From DATAWZ01 sp036266975 (GTDB lineage: Bacteria; Actinomycetota; Thermoleophilia; Solirubrobacterales; Solirubrobacteraceae), in the NCBI GenBank assembly GCA_036266975.1, contig DATAWZ010000157.1:16654-80653 (forward strand): a stretch of DNA of 64,000 bases. Direction: 5' to 3'. Position numbers and translations under genes: made by a program. The notes below the pieces were generated by a model. It saw only the letters and a list, made by a program, of their open reading frames with translations, made no database searches and was not told the origin of the DNA. Each line of letters starts with the position of its first letter. The first letter of the stretch is position 1. Below, one piece after another: positions 17,180 to 25,679 of the stretch.

Positions 17180-17212
17180 ACGAGCAGTATGTGCGCGAGG
17201 GCTATGTGCGCG
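17173..17212. promoter_or_regulatory. candidate operator between pucR-like gene and gmaS
   Basis: CGCGCACA (17173-17180) and TGTGCGCG (17190-17197) form a perfect 8-bp inverted repeat around the regulator's -10-like CATACT. A third TGTGCGCG half at 17205-17212 repeats the right arm within a TATGTGCGCG direct repeat 15 bp apart. The three half-sites suggest cooperative binding and autoregulation. The binding protein is inferred. Confidence 0.5.
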
Positions 17213-17252
17213 GTGGACATGTTCAGGGCGGTAAAGGGGTACGGCCGGGCCA

Positions 17253-17281
17253 TTGTGCGGTCGCCAGCTCCGCCGTATATC
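17253..17281 (+). promoter_or_regulatory. promoter of gmaS candidate
   Basis: TTGTGC at 17253-17258, a 17-base spacer and TATATC at 17276-17281 form a sigma70-like pair. The expected transcript start is within about two bases of ATG 17290, so the mRNA would be leaderless. Confidence 0.55.
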
Positions 17282-17289
17282 TCCGGGGC

Positions 17290-18660
17290 ATGTCATTCGA
17301 CCCGCCGCGCGACGCCGACGATGCGCGGCGGATCGTGCACGACGCGGGCGTCGAGTTCCTGTTTGCGCAGTTCGTTGATCTACACGGCAAGCCGAGCGCC
17401 AAGCTCGTGCCCGCCCACCACCTCGACGACCTGCTGACCGAGGGTGCCGGCTTCGCCGGCTTCGCCGCCGGTGACATCGGACAAGGACCCCACGACCCGG
17501 ACATGATCGCGATGCCCGATCCGAGCTCCCTGACCGTCCTGCCCTGGCAGCCCAACGTGGCGCGCTTTGCCTGCGATGTGACCGTCGAAGGGGAGGAGTG
17601 GCCGTACTGCCCGCGCACGATCCTGCGCCACGCGCTCGCCCGGGCCCTCGCAGCCGGGTACGAGATGAAGGTCGGGGCCGAGCTCGAGTACTTCCTGCTA
17701 CGCCGTGCCGCCGACGGCGTGCTGGAGCTGGCCGACCCGCTGGACACCCTGGAGCAGCCCTGCTATGACATGCGCGCGCTCACCCGCAACCTCGACTTCG
17801 TCGCCGAGATCTCCAAGGCGGTCACCGGCCTGGGCTGGGACAACTACGCGACCGATCACGAGGACGCCAACGGCCAGTTCGAGCAGAACTTCGCCTTTGC
17901 CGACGCGCTGACCACGTGCGACCGGGCGATCTTCTACCGCTACATGGTCGAGACGCTCGCCCAGCGCCGCGGGCTGATCGCGACGTTCATGCCCAAGCCC
18001 TTTGCGCATCTGACCGGCAACGGCTGTCACTTCCACATCAGCCTGTGGCGCGACGGAGTGAACCTCTTCGAGCGAGACCCCGCCGAGGATCCGCGCGGCC
18101 TGGGGCTCTCCGAACTGGCCTATCAGTACATCGGCGGGCTGAAGGCGAACGCCAAGGCGTACATCGCCCTCACCGCGCCCACGGTGAACTCCTACAAACG
18201 TCTGGTCATGGGCGCCCCTACCAGCGGCGCGACATGGGCGCCGGTGTACATCAGCTACGGATACAACAACCGCTCGCAGATGCTGCGCATCCCGGCCGCC
18301 GGCCGCATCGAGGACCGCACGGTCGATGGCTCGTGCAACCCCTACCTCGCCGCCACCGCCATGCTCGCGGCCGGCTTGGACGGGATCGAGCGCGGGCTGG
18401 ACGCCGGCGAGCCCAACTCGGCCAACCTGTACGAGATGAGCGATGCCGACCGGGCCGCGGCGGGTATCGAGCTGCTTCCGGAGAACTTGCTGGACGCCAC
18501 GCGCGAGCTCGAACGCAGCAGCGTGCTGAGAGCCGCGCTCGGGGCCACCCCGCACGGCGATTACCTGGACTACTACGTCGTTTGCAAGCGACGCGAGGTC
18601 CGCGCCGCCCACGAGCAGATCACGACGTGGGAGCTCGAGCGCTACCTGCAGCTGTTCTGA
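17290..18660 (+). CDS. gmaS: glutamine-synthetase-family enzyme, candidate gamma-glutamylmethylamide synthetase
   Basis: The 456-residue protein has the full GS catalytic domain: VGAELEYFLL (metal Glu), DHEDANGQFEQNF, the HIS-containing LTGNGCHFHISLW, NSYKRLVMGAPTSGATWAPVYISYG and IEDRTVDGSCNPYLAATAMLAAGL. Such GlnT-like proteins of about 440-460 residues include GmaS, which ligates methylamine to glutamate with ATP. The window also encodes a glutamate-synthase-like MgsABC and a sarcosine-oxidase-like complex, so GmaS is the best reading. A gamma-glutamyl-amine or ordinary GlnT activity is the alternative. ATG 17290 is chosen over an upstream frame because the promoter lies at 17253-17281. 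Confidence 0.82.
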   Translation: MSFDPPRDADDARRIVHDAGVEFLFAQFVDLHGKPSAKLVPAHHLDDLLTEGAGFAGFAAGDIGQGPHDPDMIAMPDPSSLTVLPWQPNVARFACDVTVEGEEWPYCPRTILRHALARALAAGYEMKVGAELEYFLLRRAADGVLELADPLDTLEQPCYDMRALTRNLDFVAEISKAVTGLGWDNYATDHEDANGQFEQNFAFADALTTCDRAIFYRYMVETLAQRRGLIATFMPKPFAHLTGNGCHFHISLWRDGVNLFERDPAEDPRGLGLSELAYQYIGGLKANAKAYIALTAPTVNSYKRLVMGAPTSGATWAPVYISYGYNNRSQMLRIPAAGRIEDRTVDGSCNPYLAATAMLAAGLDGIERGLDAGEPNSANLYEMSDADRAAAGIELLPENLLDATRELERSSVLRAALGATPHGDYLDYYVVCKRREVRAAHEQITTWELERYLQLF

Positions 18661-19317
18661 TCAACTCGGTCCGAACCGGCGCGTGCCGGTGAGCAGCTCC
18701 CCCGCGCGCACGAGCGAGCCGACGGTCTGGACCTCGGCGGCGTCCAGTCGCCCGGCGAGCGCGATGAACGCCTGCGCGGTCGTGAGCGCATCGCCGAGCG
18801 CGTGGTGCTCGGCCGCGGCCGGCTGGCCGAGCTGACGCGCGAGCCCGGCGAGTGAGAGCCCGGCGGGTGCTCGGCCGTCGCGACGGCTGAGCCACCACCG
18901 CCCGAGCGCCTCGGTGTCGGCGCTCGGCCCCAGGCGCAGCCCACGCTCGGCGAGGGCTGCGCCGAGGAAGTGGCGCTCGACCGCCGCGGTGTGGAACACC
19001 GGCACGCAGCCGTCGAGCACCTCCAGCACGGCGGCGATCGCCTCCTGCAGCGACGGAGCGCGCGCGAGGTCGGGCGCGCGGAGCTTGTGCACGAGGACCG
19101 CCGAGGGTGACGGTGGGCGCGACGGGCGCGCGAGCATATACCGCGCTTCGCCCAGCACGATCCGCCCGTCGTTGACCGGTACCGCGCCGATCGCGACGAT
19201 CTCATCGTGTCGCCGGTCGAGCCCAGTCAGTTCGAGATCGACCGCGCACCAGCGCGCGGCCCGCCAGGGGGTCGTTCCCCGCACGCTGGTGAGCGCCCGC
19301 TGGCGGCCGACTCTCAC
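18661..19317 (-). CDS. DnaQ-like 3'-5' exonuclease domain protein
   Basis: A 218-residue DEDDh exonuclease-like protein. CAVDLELTGLDRRHDEIVAIGAV supplies the Exo I D-x-E, and EHHALGDALTTAQAFIALA supplies the His and Asp of Exo III. It is a stand-alone domain, not a polymerase III epsilon subunit with its C-terminal tail. The GTG start overlaps the DUF294 stop as GTGA. DUF294 genes paired with an exonuclease gene occur in other bacteria, so the two may act together, but the target is unknown. Its stop meets the gmaS stop head-on with no gap. Confidence 0.8.
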   Translation of the reverse strand: MRVGRQRALTSVRGTTPWRAARWCAVDLELTGLDRRHDEIVAIGAVPVNDGRIVLGEARYMLARPSRPPSPSAVLVHKLRAPDLARAPSLQEAIAAVLEVLDGCVPVFHTAAVERHFLGAALAERGLRLGPSADTEALGRWWLSRRDGRAPAGLSLAGLARQLGQPAAAEHHALGDALTTAQAFIALAGRLDAAEVQTVGSLVRAGELLTGTRRFGPS

Positions 19318-20879
19318 CGGGCCATGGCCCGCTGCTGCGCGCTGATCGCGCGAAACACGTCGCGCAGATGCCCGCGGGAGAGCGGGCTGAGGGCCGTCGG
19401 GTCGAGCAGGTCGTCGGGCCGATGCCCGGCGGAGAGCTGCTGAATGTGGTGGGCCAGCCGCAGCTCGCCAGCGAGCGCAAAGGCCTCCGCGAGCGACGAG
19501 TCGCCGAGTGAGGCCAGGCGCTCGGTTGTCGATCCGGTCGGCACGCCCGCGCGCGCCCCCGTCCAACGGGCGATCTCGACGATCGGGACGATCACCGATG
19601 TGCGGATGTCCAGTCGCTCGTCCGGGGTGCCGGCGCCGGCGAGCACCGCGCCGGCCCCGAACCCGGTCGGTGCGGAATGCGCCAACGCCCGCCGGCGAAG
19701 CTCGTCGAGCCCGCCGACGAGCAGCGGCAGCGGGTCGACCGGCGTCCCCCACACCGCACGGCGGTCGGTGAGCAGCTCGATGGGGTCCTCGGCGGGCCGC
19801 ACGCCCAGAGCGGCCAATCCCGCCGCGGTCTGGGCGGCCACGAACGCGCCGCGCGGCGTGGAGGCGACGGTCAGCTCGCGCCGCGCAAGACTGCCGACGG
19901 CGACCCAGACGCCCTGCTCTGCTCCGGCGAGATCGAGCGCGCGGGCGATGAGCGCATCGGTGAGCGCCGAGAGCACGCGGGCGATCTCCGGCGCGCGCAG
20001 GCCGGCGCCGTAGAGGTCGAGGACCAGGCCGGGGAGGGTGCGGCGGACCTCGGCGAGCCGCGCGAGGCTCTCGGCGCGCTCGATCGTTCGTCGCGCGGCG
20101 AACCACGAGTGCGGCGAGGCGGCGAACAGGTCGCCGTCCTCGACGACGCCGACGAGCCGACCGCGTTCGCTGATCACCGGCGCGTGACGAACACCGCGGC
20201 TGAGCATCTCGTGCAGGACCTCGCCGGCGAGCTGGCCGGCTGCGACGGCGAACAGCGGCTCGCTCGACACCTCGCCGACCGGCGTGTGTGGCGGGCGGCC
20301 GGCCGCGAGCACGCGCGTGCGCAGGTCGCTGTCGGTGAGGATCGCGCGGGCGCCATCCGGGCGCTCGACGATGGCGCAGCTCGCACCGGCACGCGTCATC
20401 CGGTGCGCAACGTCGGCGACGGGGTCGGCTGGAGCGCAGGTGACCGTGGCGCTGCGGATCAGCTCCGCGACCGGCCGGTGGGCTGGCTCGCGGGCGCCGA
20501 CCGAGAGCTCGCGGTCGCGCGCGCGATCGAGCAGCGGTCGCGCGGCGGCCACCGGGATGCGGTAGCAGAGCGTGTCCTCGGCGGCGCGGGCCTCGAACCC
20601 GGGAGGCAGGCCCGACAGCATCGCCGCGTGTCCGAAGGTGTCGCCCGGACCGAGCAGGTCGAGCAGGCGGCCGTCGTGGGCGATGTCGACCGCGCCGCTG
20701 TGCACCACGCGCAGGAAGGTGACCGGGCCCCCGTCTTCGGTGAGGATCGCAGCGCCCGCCGGATGGAATTCGATTGTCGAATGGCGGGCGATCTCACCCA
20801 GCTCCTCGGGGGCGAGCGCGTCGAACGGCGGTCGCTCGGAGAGAAAGCGCGCGATCTCGCGCAAGCCGTTGTCGCTCAC
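19314..20879 (-). CDS. second cNMP/CBS/DUF294 sensor protein, nucleotidyltransferase motif degenerate
   Basis: The 521-residue protein shares the layout of the one at 8169-10028: cNMP-like domain (about 15-125), CBS pair (about 135-255) and DUF294 domain. The first half of the catalytic motif is kept (VAVGSLARRELTVAS), but the D-x-D segment that follows in the paralogue (DQDNAL) is replaced by TPRGAF. Catalysis is therefore unlikely and the protein may be a ligand-sensing partner. It is coupled by GTGA overlaps to the transporter upstream and the exonuclease downstream, so the three are one translational unit. Confidence 0.8.
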   Translation of the reverse strand: MSDNGLREIARFLSERPPFDALAPEELGEIARHSTIEFHPAGAAILTEDGGPVTFLRVVHSGAVDIAHDGRLLDLLGPGDTFGHAAMLSGLPPGFEARAAEDTLCYRIPVAAARPLLDRARDRELSVGAREPAHRPVAELIRSATVTCAPADPVADVAHRMTRAGASCAIVERPDGARAILTDSDLRTRVLAAGRPPHTPVGEVSSEPLFAVAAGQLAGEVLHEMLSRGVRHAPVISERGRLVGVVEDGDLFAASPHSWFAARRTIERAESLARLAEVRRTLPGLVLDLYGAGLRAPEIARVLSALTDALIARALDLAGAEQGVWVAVGSLARRELTVASTPRGAFVAAQTAAGLAALGVRPAEDPIELLTDRRAVWGTPVDPLPLLVGGLDELRRRALAHSAPTGFGAGAVLAGAGTPDERLDIRTSVIVPIVEIARWTGARAGVPTGSTTERLASLGDSSLAEAFALAGELRLAHHIQQLSAGHRPDDLLDPTALSPLSRGHLRDVFRAISAQQRAMAR

Positions 20880-21880
20880 GTGGAGGCCCGACTCGCGGCG
20901 ACGGTGCCGCCGAGCAGCATCAGGACGCCGTACACGCCCGGCACGGCGGCGGAGGCGGTGCCGAAGGTCTGGGTGGCGAGCGCGGCGGCGACCGCGAAGT
21001 CGCGCATCGCGATCGTCATCGCTCCGGGGACGGCCACCGGTGGGCTCGCTCGGCGGCGCCAGAGCACGGCCAGCAGGGCTGACGCGAGCAGGAACGCCGC
21101 GCTCGCGAGCGCGGCTGCCCCGAGGTGGTGTGCGCCGTGGGTTCCGCTCAGCGCGGCATAGACGAGCGCCACGACGGCGAGCACGGCGACGCCCTCGCGC
21201 TCGGCGTCGGCGTCGGCGAGCCAGCGGGCGAGCCGGTCCTGGCTGCGCAGTGCGATTCCGGCGATCAACGGGGCGATGACGACCAGGGCGAACCGGACCA
21301 GCAGCCGGCCGGCGTGGGCGTGGCCGGCTCCCGCGGCGATCGCCGAGGCGGCGACCGGCCCGAGCAGCGCCGCGACGACGAGCGAGCCGGTGACGGCGCC
21401 GAGCGCGATCGTCGCGTCGGCGCCCGCCAGCGCGACCAGGCCGACGCTCGCCACCTCCGCGCTCGACAGGCCGGTCGCGAGCAGCCCATCCCGCACCGGC
21501 GCCGCGAAGGGGCGGCCGAGCCCCCAGGCCACGGCACCGAGCACGAGCAACGGGACGACCGACAGGACGGCGAGCGCGCCGAGGTGCTGGCGCAGGCGGA
21601 CCAGATCACTGGGGGAGATGCCCAGGGCGGTGGCAAGCACCAGCAGCGCCAGCAGCAGGTCCGAGCGCGCCGCCAGGCCGCCGGACGGCGCGAGCAGGGC
21701 GAGCACCGCGGCGGCGAGCGCGAGCGGGGTGAGCGCGCGCGGCAGGCGGCCGAGCCAGCCCACGTCAGGCGCGGGCTCGGTCGCTCGCCATGGGGGCGCC
21801 GCGGCCCCGGCGCCAGTGCGCGGGAGTCGCGGCACGCTCCCCACATGCGCGGCAGGGTCGCGGCACGGCATGCCTTGCAC
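20876..21880 (-). CDS. BASS-type (bile acid:sodium symporter-like) membrane transporter
   Basis: A 334-residue protein with about nine to ten hydrophobic segments after a 40-residue soluble start. The segment DGLLATGLSSAEVASVGLVALAGADATIALG and the late GAMTIAMRDFAVAAALATQTFGTASAAVPGVYG resemble the two crossing-helix regions of the bile-acid:Na+ symporter/arsenite-permease fold. The substrate is unknown; a small organic anion is likely from the family. GTG 21880 or ATG 21871 may be the start. It follows the IclR gene by 14 bases, so they are probably cotranscribed. Confidence 0.65.
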   Translation of the reverse strand: MQGMPCRDPAAHVGSVPRLPRTGAGAAAPPWRATEPAPDVGWLGRLPRALTPLALAAAVLALLAPSGGLAARSDLLLALLVLATALGISPSDLVRLRQHLGALAVLSVVPLLVLGAVAWGLGRPFAAPVRDGLLATGLSSAEVASVGLVALAGADATIALGAVTGSLVVAALLGPVAASAIAAGAGHAHAGRLLVRFALVVIAPLIAGIALRSQDRLARWLADADAEREGVAVLAVVALVYAALSGTHGAHHLGAAALASAAFLLASALLAVLWRRRASPPVAVPGAMTIAMRDFAVAAALATQTFGTASAAVPGVYGVLMLLGGTVAASRAST

Positions 21881-21894
21881 CCCCGGCGGTCACG

Positions 21895-22656
21895 CTAACC
21901 GCTGCCCCCGAGCGCCGCAGTGAGGCGGCTGGCGCCGGCGAGCAGGACGTCGAGCACCTGCGTAGGGTCCGACAGGCGCCCGGCGGGACCCTGCAGGCCG
22001 ATGATCGCCGCGAGCGCGCCCGTACGGTCAAACACGGGCGCGGCGATCGCGTTGACGTCGACCTCGCGCTCGCCGAAGACAGTGCCGTAGCCCCGTTCGT
22101 GGACCGTCTGGACTGCCGCGGCGAGGTCGGCGCGGTCGGTGATCGTGCGGTCGGTGAGCGCCACGAGGTCGCGCTCGCGTGGCAGCGGTCCGCCGCCGAA
22201 AGCGAGCATGACCTTGCCGACCGCGGTGGCATGGGCGACGCTCGGGCGACCGAGCCGGGCCATGCTGATCACGCTGGCCTGCGAGGGAATCGAGTCCACG
22301 GTGATCGCCTCTCGCTCGCCGGGTACCGACAGCGTTGCGGTCTCTCCGGTCTGCTGCATGAGGTCGATCAGCACGGGGCGTGCGAGCGCCTGGAGGTCCA
22401 GACGCCCCAGCACCCGGTCGGCGAGCGTGACGAGCCCAAGGCCGAGGCGGAACGGCCCCGTCCCGTCGCGCTGCACCAACCCGAACGACTCGAGCGTGGC
22501 CAGCAGGCGCGACGCGGTGCTCGCGTTGACCGAGATGCGGCGGGCGAGCTCGTTGACTCCCAGCCCGCGCTCGCTGTCGCGCAGCTCCTCGAGCAGCGAG
22601 AGGGCCCGCGCGACCGAGGCGACCGGGCGCGAGGACACCTGCGCTCGTTGCATCAT
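21895..22656 (-). CDS. IclR-family transcriptional regulator
   Basis: About 253 residues with an N-terminal winged helix (RALSLLEELRDSERGLGVNELARRI, NASTASRLLATLESFGLVQRD) and a C-terminal IclR ligand domain (ATLSVPGEREAITVDSIPS, HATAVGKVMLAF, GYGTVFGEREVDVNAIAAPVF). ATG 22656 (or 22653) is preferred over ATG 22668, because a minus-strand -10-like TATTAT ends near 22672. It is divergent from the sarcosine-oxidase-like operon with a shared promoter region that contains a dyad. It probably regulates that operon and its own transporter operon, in response to a small carboxylate or amine metabolite. Confidence 0.85.
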   Translation of the reverse strand: MMQRAQVSSRPVASVARALSLLEELRDSERGLGVNELARRISVNASTASRLLATLESFGLVQRDGTGPFRLGLGLVTLADRVLGRLDLQALARPVLIDLMQQTGETATLSVPGEREAITVDSIPSQASVISMARLGRPSVAHATAVGKVMLAFGGGPLPRERDLVALTDRTITDRADLAAAVQTVHERGYGTVFGEREVDVNAIAAPVFDRTGALAAIIGLQGPAGRLSDPTQVLDVLLAGASRLTAALGGSG

Positions 22657-22677
22657 AGGCAATAGCATTGCATAATA
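22649..22677. promoter_or_regulatory. overlapping divergent promoters with dyad operator (iclR / mgd operon)
   Basis: On the plus strand TTGCAT (22649-22654), a 16-base spacer and CATAAT (22671-22676) precede the mgd operon. On the minus strand TATTAT (22677-22672) serves iclR. Between them GCAAT-AGC-ATTGC (22659-22671) is a perfect 5-bp dyad, placed where a bound IclR protein would block both. The region is markedly more AT-rich than its surroundings. Confidence 0.6.
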
Positions 22678-22704
22678 CGCTACGCCCGTCTACCATGTCC
22701 GCGC

Positions 22705-22956
22705 ATGTCGTTCCTCTTGGAGTGCCCTCACTGCGGCGTGCGCGAGGTGACCGACTTCGCCTATGGCGGTGAGGTCAGGCCGGGGCCTTCGGGCGAGCCA
22801 TCGCTCCGCGAGCGCTGCGAGCACACCTACTTCCGCCGCAACGTGGCCGGTGTGCAGCGCGAGTGGTGGTACCACCGGTCGGGCTGCCGCGCGTGGTTCC
22901 TGGCTGAGCGTGACACGCGCTCCAACGAGGTTCACTGGGTCGGCGTGCCGGCGTGA
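22705..22956 (+). CDS. mgdB: sarcosine-oxidase delta-like subunit, candidate N-methylglutamate dehydrogenase subunit B
   Basis: An 83-residue protein with the SoxD fold: LLECPHCGVREVTDFAYGG carries the first zinc knuckle, and CEHTYFRRNVAGVQREWWYHRSGCRAWFLAERDT is the conserved body with Cys and His ligands. In sarcosine oxidase and NMG dehydrogenase this small zinc subunit binds the alpha subunit. It is the first gene of the four-gene operon and its stop overlaps the next GTG as GTGA. Confidence 0.88.
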   Translation: MSFLLECPHCGVREVTDFAYGGEVRPGPSGEPSLRERCEHTYFRRNVAGVQREWWYHRSGCRAWFLAERDTRSNEVHWVGVPA

Positions 22957-25679
22957 GCGCCCGCCTGCCCACTCAGCCCGGCGAGATCATCGACCGCGGC
23001 CGCCCGCTGCGCTTCACGTTCGATGGGCGCACTGTGAACGCGCTCGAGGGCGACACGATCGGCTCGGCGCTGTACGCGGCCGGCCGGCGCACGTTCTCGC
23101 GTGGCTTCAAGTACCACCGGCGCCGCGGCCTGCTCTGCTGCGCGGGGCAGTGTCCGAACTGCCTGGTGGCGGTGGACGGGGCGCCGGGGGTGCGCGCGTG
23201 CACCGAGCCGGCGCGGGAGGGGATGCGCGTCGAGCACCTCAACGCCCGGCCGGGCCTCGAGCTCGACGCGATGGAGCTGGTGGACCTGGTTGGCCGTCCG
23301 TTCACCCCGCCCGGCTTCTACTACAAGACCTTCATCCGGCCCCGCCGCCTGTGGCCGCTCTACGAGAAGGCCCTGCGCCATGCCGCCGGCCTCGGGCGGC
23401 TCCCCGAGCACCAGGGCGAGCGCCGCTGGCGGACCGAGTACCGGCGGCGCCACGCCGATGTGCTGGTGGTGGGCGCGGGTGCGGCCGGCCTGTCGGCTGC
23501 CATCGCGGCCGCCGAGCTGGGCGCCGACGTGGTGCTGGTCGATGAGGGTCCGGAGCCCGGCGGGCGATTGCTGTGGGAGGGCCACGCGGCGCGGGCGCGG
23601 ACGCTCGCCGCGCGGGCGCGCGCGGCCGGCGTGGAGGTGCTCGCCGCCGCGCCGGCGCTCGGTCACTTCGATGGGCTGGTGGCGGTCTGGCAGGGGAGCA
23701 CGTTGCACCAGGTTCGCGCGCACGAGCACGTGTTTGCCACCGGCGCGATCGAGCAGCCGCTCGTCTTTCCCGGCAACGATTTGCCCGGCGTGATGCTCTC
23801 CGGCGCGGTCCGTCGGCTGATCGCACGCTACGCGATCGCGCCCGGCCGCCGGGCGGCGGTCATCGGCGCGGGTGTGGCCGACGTCCTGCGTGCCGCGGGC
23901 GTCGAGGTCGTTGCCGTCGCTGACGCGGTGCTCGAGGCGCGGGGCCGGCGCCATCTGCGCAGCGTAGTGCTCCCCCAGGGTGAGTTCGCGTGCGACCTGC
24001 TCGTCGTGAGCGGCGGCGAGGTGCCCGCGACCGCGCTCGTCACCCAGTCCGGCGGGCGCACTGCCTACGACCCAGACCGCGGCCACTTTGCGCTCGCCGA
24101 GCTGCCCGCGCACGTGTGGGCCGCGGGCCAGCTCGCCGGGCACGGCACAGCGGCGGAATGCTCGGGCCAGCTCGCGGGGCTGCGCGCGGCGCGGTCGCTC
24201 GGTCGGGGGGACGACGGCAGCGACACGCGCGTCGCCGACGTGCAGGCGCTGCTCGCGCGCGAGCAGGAACGCTGGTCCCCGCCGCCGATCAGGCCCGGCA
24301 CGCGGTCGTTCGTGTGCCTGTGCGAGGACGTGACGGTCAAGGACATCGGGCAGGCTGTGGGTGAGGGCTTCGACTCGCTCGAGCTGTGCAAGCGCTTCAC
24401 CACGGTCACGATGGGGCCCTGTCAGGGACGGATGTGTCAGCTCGCCGCCGCGCGCTGCGTGTCCGAGGCCACGGGGGCCCCGCTCGACCAGGTCGGCAGC
24501 ACCCGCGCGCGGCCGCCGTGGTCGACCGTCCCGCTCGGCGTGCTCGCCGGACGGCCGAGCGAGCCGGCCAAGCGCACGCCGCTGCACGAGCGCCACCGGG
24601 CGCTCGGGGCGCGGATCGCCTGGGCGGGAGACTGGCGTCGCCCCTACGACTACGGTGACCCCGAGGGCGAGGCGCTCGCCGTGCACCGGTCGGCCGGGCT
24701 GATCGACGTCTCCACGCTCGGCAAGCTGCTCGTGCGCGGGCCGCAGGCGGGCGAGTTCCTCGATCGTCTGTACCCGAATCGGGTCTCGACGCTGAAGCCC
24801 GGTCGGCTGCGCTACGGCGTGCTCACCTCTGAGGCTGGGCGGATCATGGACGACGGCACGGTGGCGCGCCTGGACGAGCAGACCTTCTACGTGACGACCA
24901 CCTCCGGCGGCGTGGCCGGCGTCGAGCAGTGGTTCTCCTGGTGGCTGACCGACTGGCAGCTGGACGTGACCATCACCGACGTCACCCAGGCGCTCGCTGC
25001 GGTGGACCTCGCCGGCCCGCGCGCCCGCGAGATCCTCGGCGGGGTCACGAGCCTGGACTGCGGCCCCGAGGCGTTCGCGTATCTGGACGTCCGACAGGCC
25101 CGCGTCGCGGGCGCGCCGTGCCTGCTGCTGCGCGTCGGGTTCGTGGGTGAGCTCAGCTACGAGCTGCACTTCCCCGCTGCCCACGGCGAGCACGTGTGGG
25201 ACGCGATCCTGGCGGCAGGCGACGTGCGGCCGTTCGGGCTCGAGCCCCAGCGGCTGCTGCGGCTCCAGAAGCAGCATCTGATCGTCGGCCAGGACACCGA
25301 CAGCGAGTCCACGCCGTTCGCGGCGGGAGTGGGGTGGGCGGTCAAGCTCGAACGCGCCGAGGACTTCGTGGGGAAACGCGCACTGCGTCACGCGGCCGCG
25401 CACCCGAGCGAGACGGTCCTTGTCGGCTTCACTGTGGCCAACGGGCGAGTGCCGACCGAGGGGGCGGTGGTGCTCGACGAGCGCGGTGTCCCCGTGGGCC
25501 AGGTCACCAGCGCTCGCCGCTCGCGCCAGCTCGACCGCGTGATCGGCATGGCCTGGGTGCCGCTGGCGCTCGCCGAGGACGGCGCTGCCGTCACGATTTC
25601 CGACGGCGCCGCGCGGCTGCACGGGACGGTGGTCACCGAGCCCTTCCACGACCCCGCCGGGGTCCTGATGCGCTCGTGA
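22953..25679 (+). CDS. mgdC: sarcosine-oxidase alpha-like subunit, candidate N-methylglutamate dehydrogenase subunit C
   Basis: The 908-residue protein has an N-terminal ferredoxin-like domain (LEGDTIGSALYAAG, then GLLCCAGQCPNCLVAVDG), an NAD/FAD-type nucleotide domain (VLVVGAGAAGLSAAIAAAELGA, about 165-190), a BFD-like cysteine-rich stretch (FVCLCEDVTVKDIGQAVGEGFDSLE and TMGPCQGRMC) and a C-terminal GcvT/tetrahydrofolate-binding half. The last delivers the demethylated carbon to THF as methylene-THF. It is about 50-90 residues shorter than typical alpha subunits, mainly in the central dinucleotide region. Starts and ends overlap neighbours as GTGA. Confidence 0.88.
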   Translation: MSARLPTQPGEIIDRGRPLRFTFDGRTVNALEGDTIGSALYAAGRRTFSRGFKYHRRRGLLCCAGQCPNCLVAVDGAPGVRACTEPAREGMRVEHLNARPGLELDAMELVDLVGRPFTPPGFYYKTFIRPRRLWPLYEKALRHAAGLGRLPEHQGERRWRTEYRRRHADVLVVGAGAAGLSAAIAAAELGADVVLVDEGPEPGGRLLWEGHAARARTLAARARAAGVEVLAAAPALGHFDGLVAVWQGSTLHQVRAHEHVFATGAIEQPLVFPGNDLPGVMLSGAVRRLIARYAIAPGRRAAVIGAGVADVLRAAGVEVVAVADAVLEARGRRHLRSVVLPQGEFACDLLVVSGGEVPATALVTQSGGRTAYDPDRGHFALAELPAHVWAAGQLAGHGTAAECSGQLAGLRAARSLGRGDDGSDTRVADVQALLAREQERWSPPPIRPGTRSFVCLCEDVTVKDIGQAVGEGFDSLELCKRFTTVTMGPCQGRMCQLAAARCVSEATGAPLDQVGSTRARPPWSTVPLGVLAGRPSEPAKRTPLHERHRALGARIAWAGDWRRPYDYGDPEGEALAVHRSAGLIDVSTLGKLLVRGPQAGEFLDRLYPNRVSTLKPGRLRYGVLTSEAGRIMDDGTVARLDEQTFYVTTTSGGVAGVEQWFSWWLTDWQLDVTITDVTQALAAVDLAGPRAREILGGVTSLDCGPEAFAYLDVRQARVAGAPCLLLRVGFVGELSYELHFPAAHGEHVWDAILAAGDVRPFGLEPQRLLRLQKQHLIVGQDTDSESTPFAAGVGWAVKLERAEDFVGKRALRHAAAHPSETVLVGFTVANGRVPTEGAVVLDERGVPVGQVTSARRSRQLDRVIGMAWVPLALAEDGAAVTISDGAARLHGTVVTEPFHDPAGVLMRS

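Noticed and set aside
17290..17296. ATG 17296 as the PucR-type start
   Set aside because: It overlaps the gmaS start, has no ribosome site and would place the regulator's promoter inside gmaS; GTG 17179 with CATACT six bases upstream fits better.
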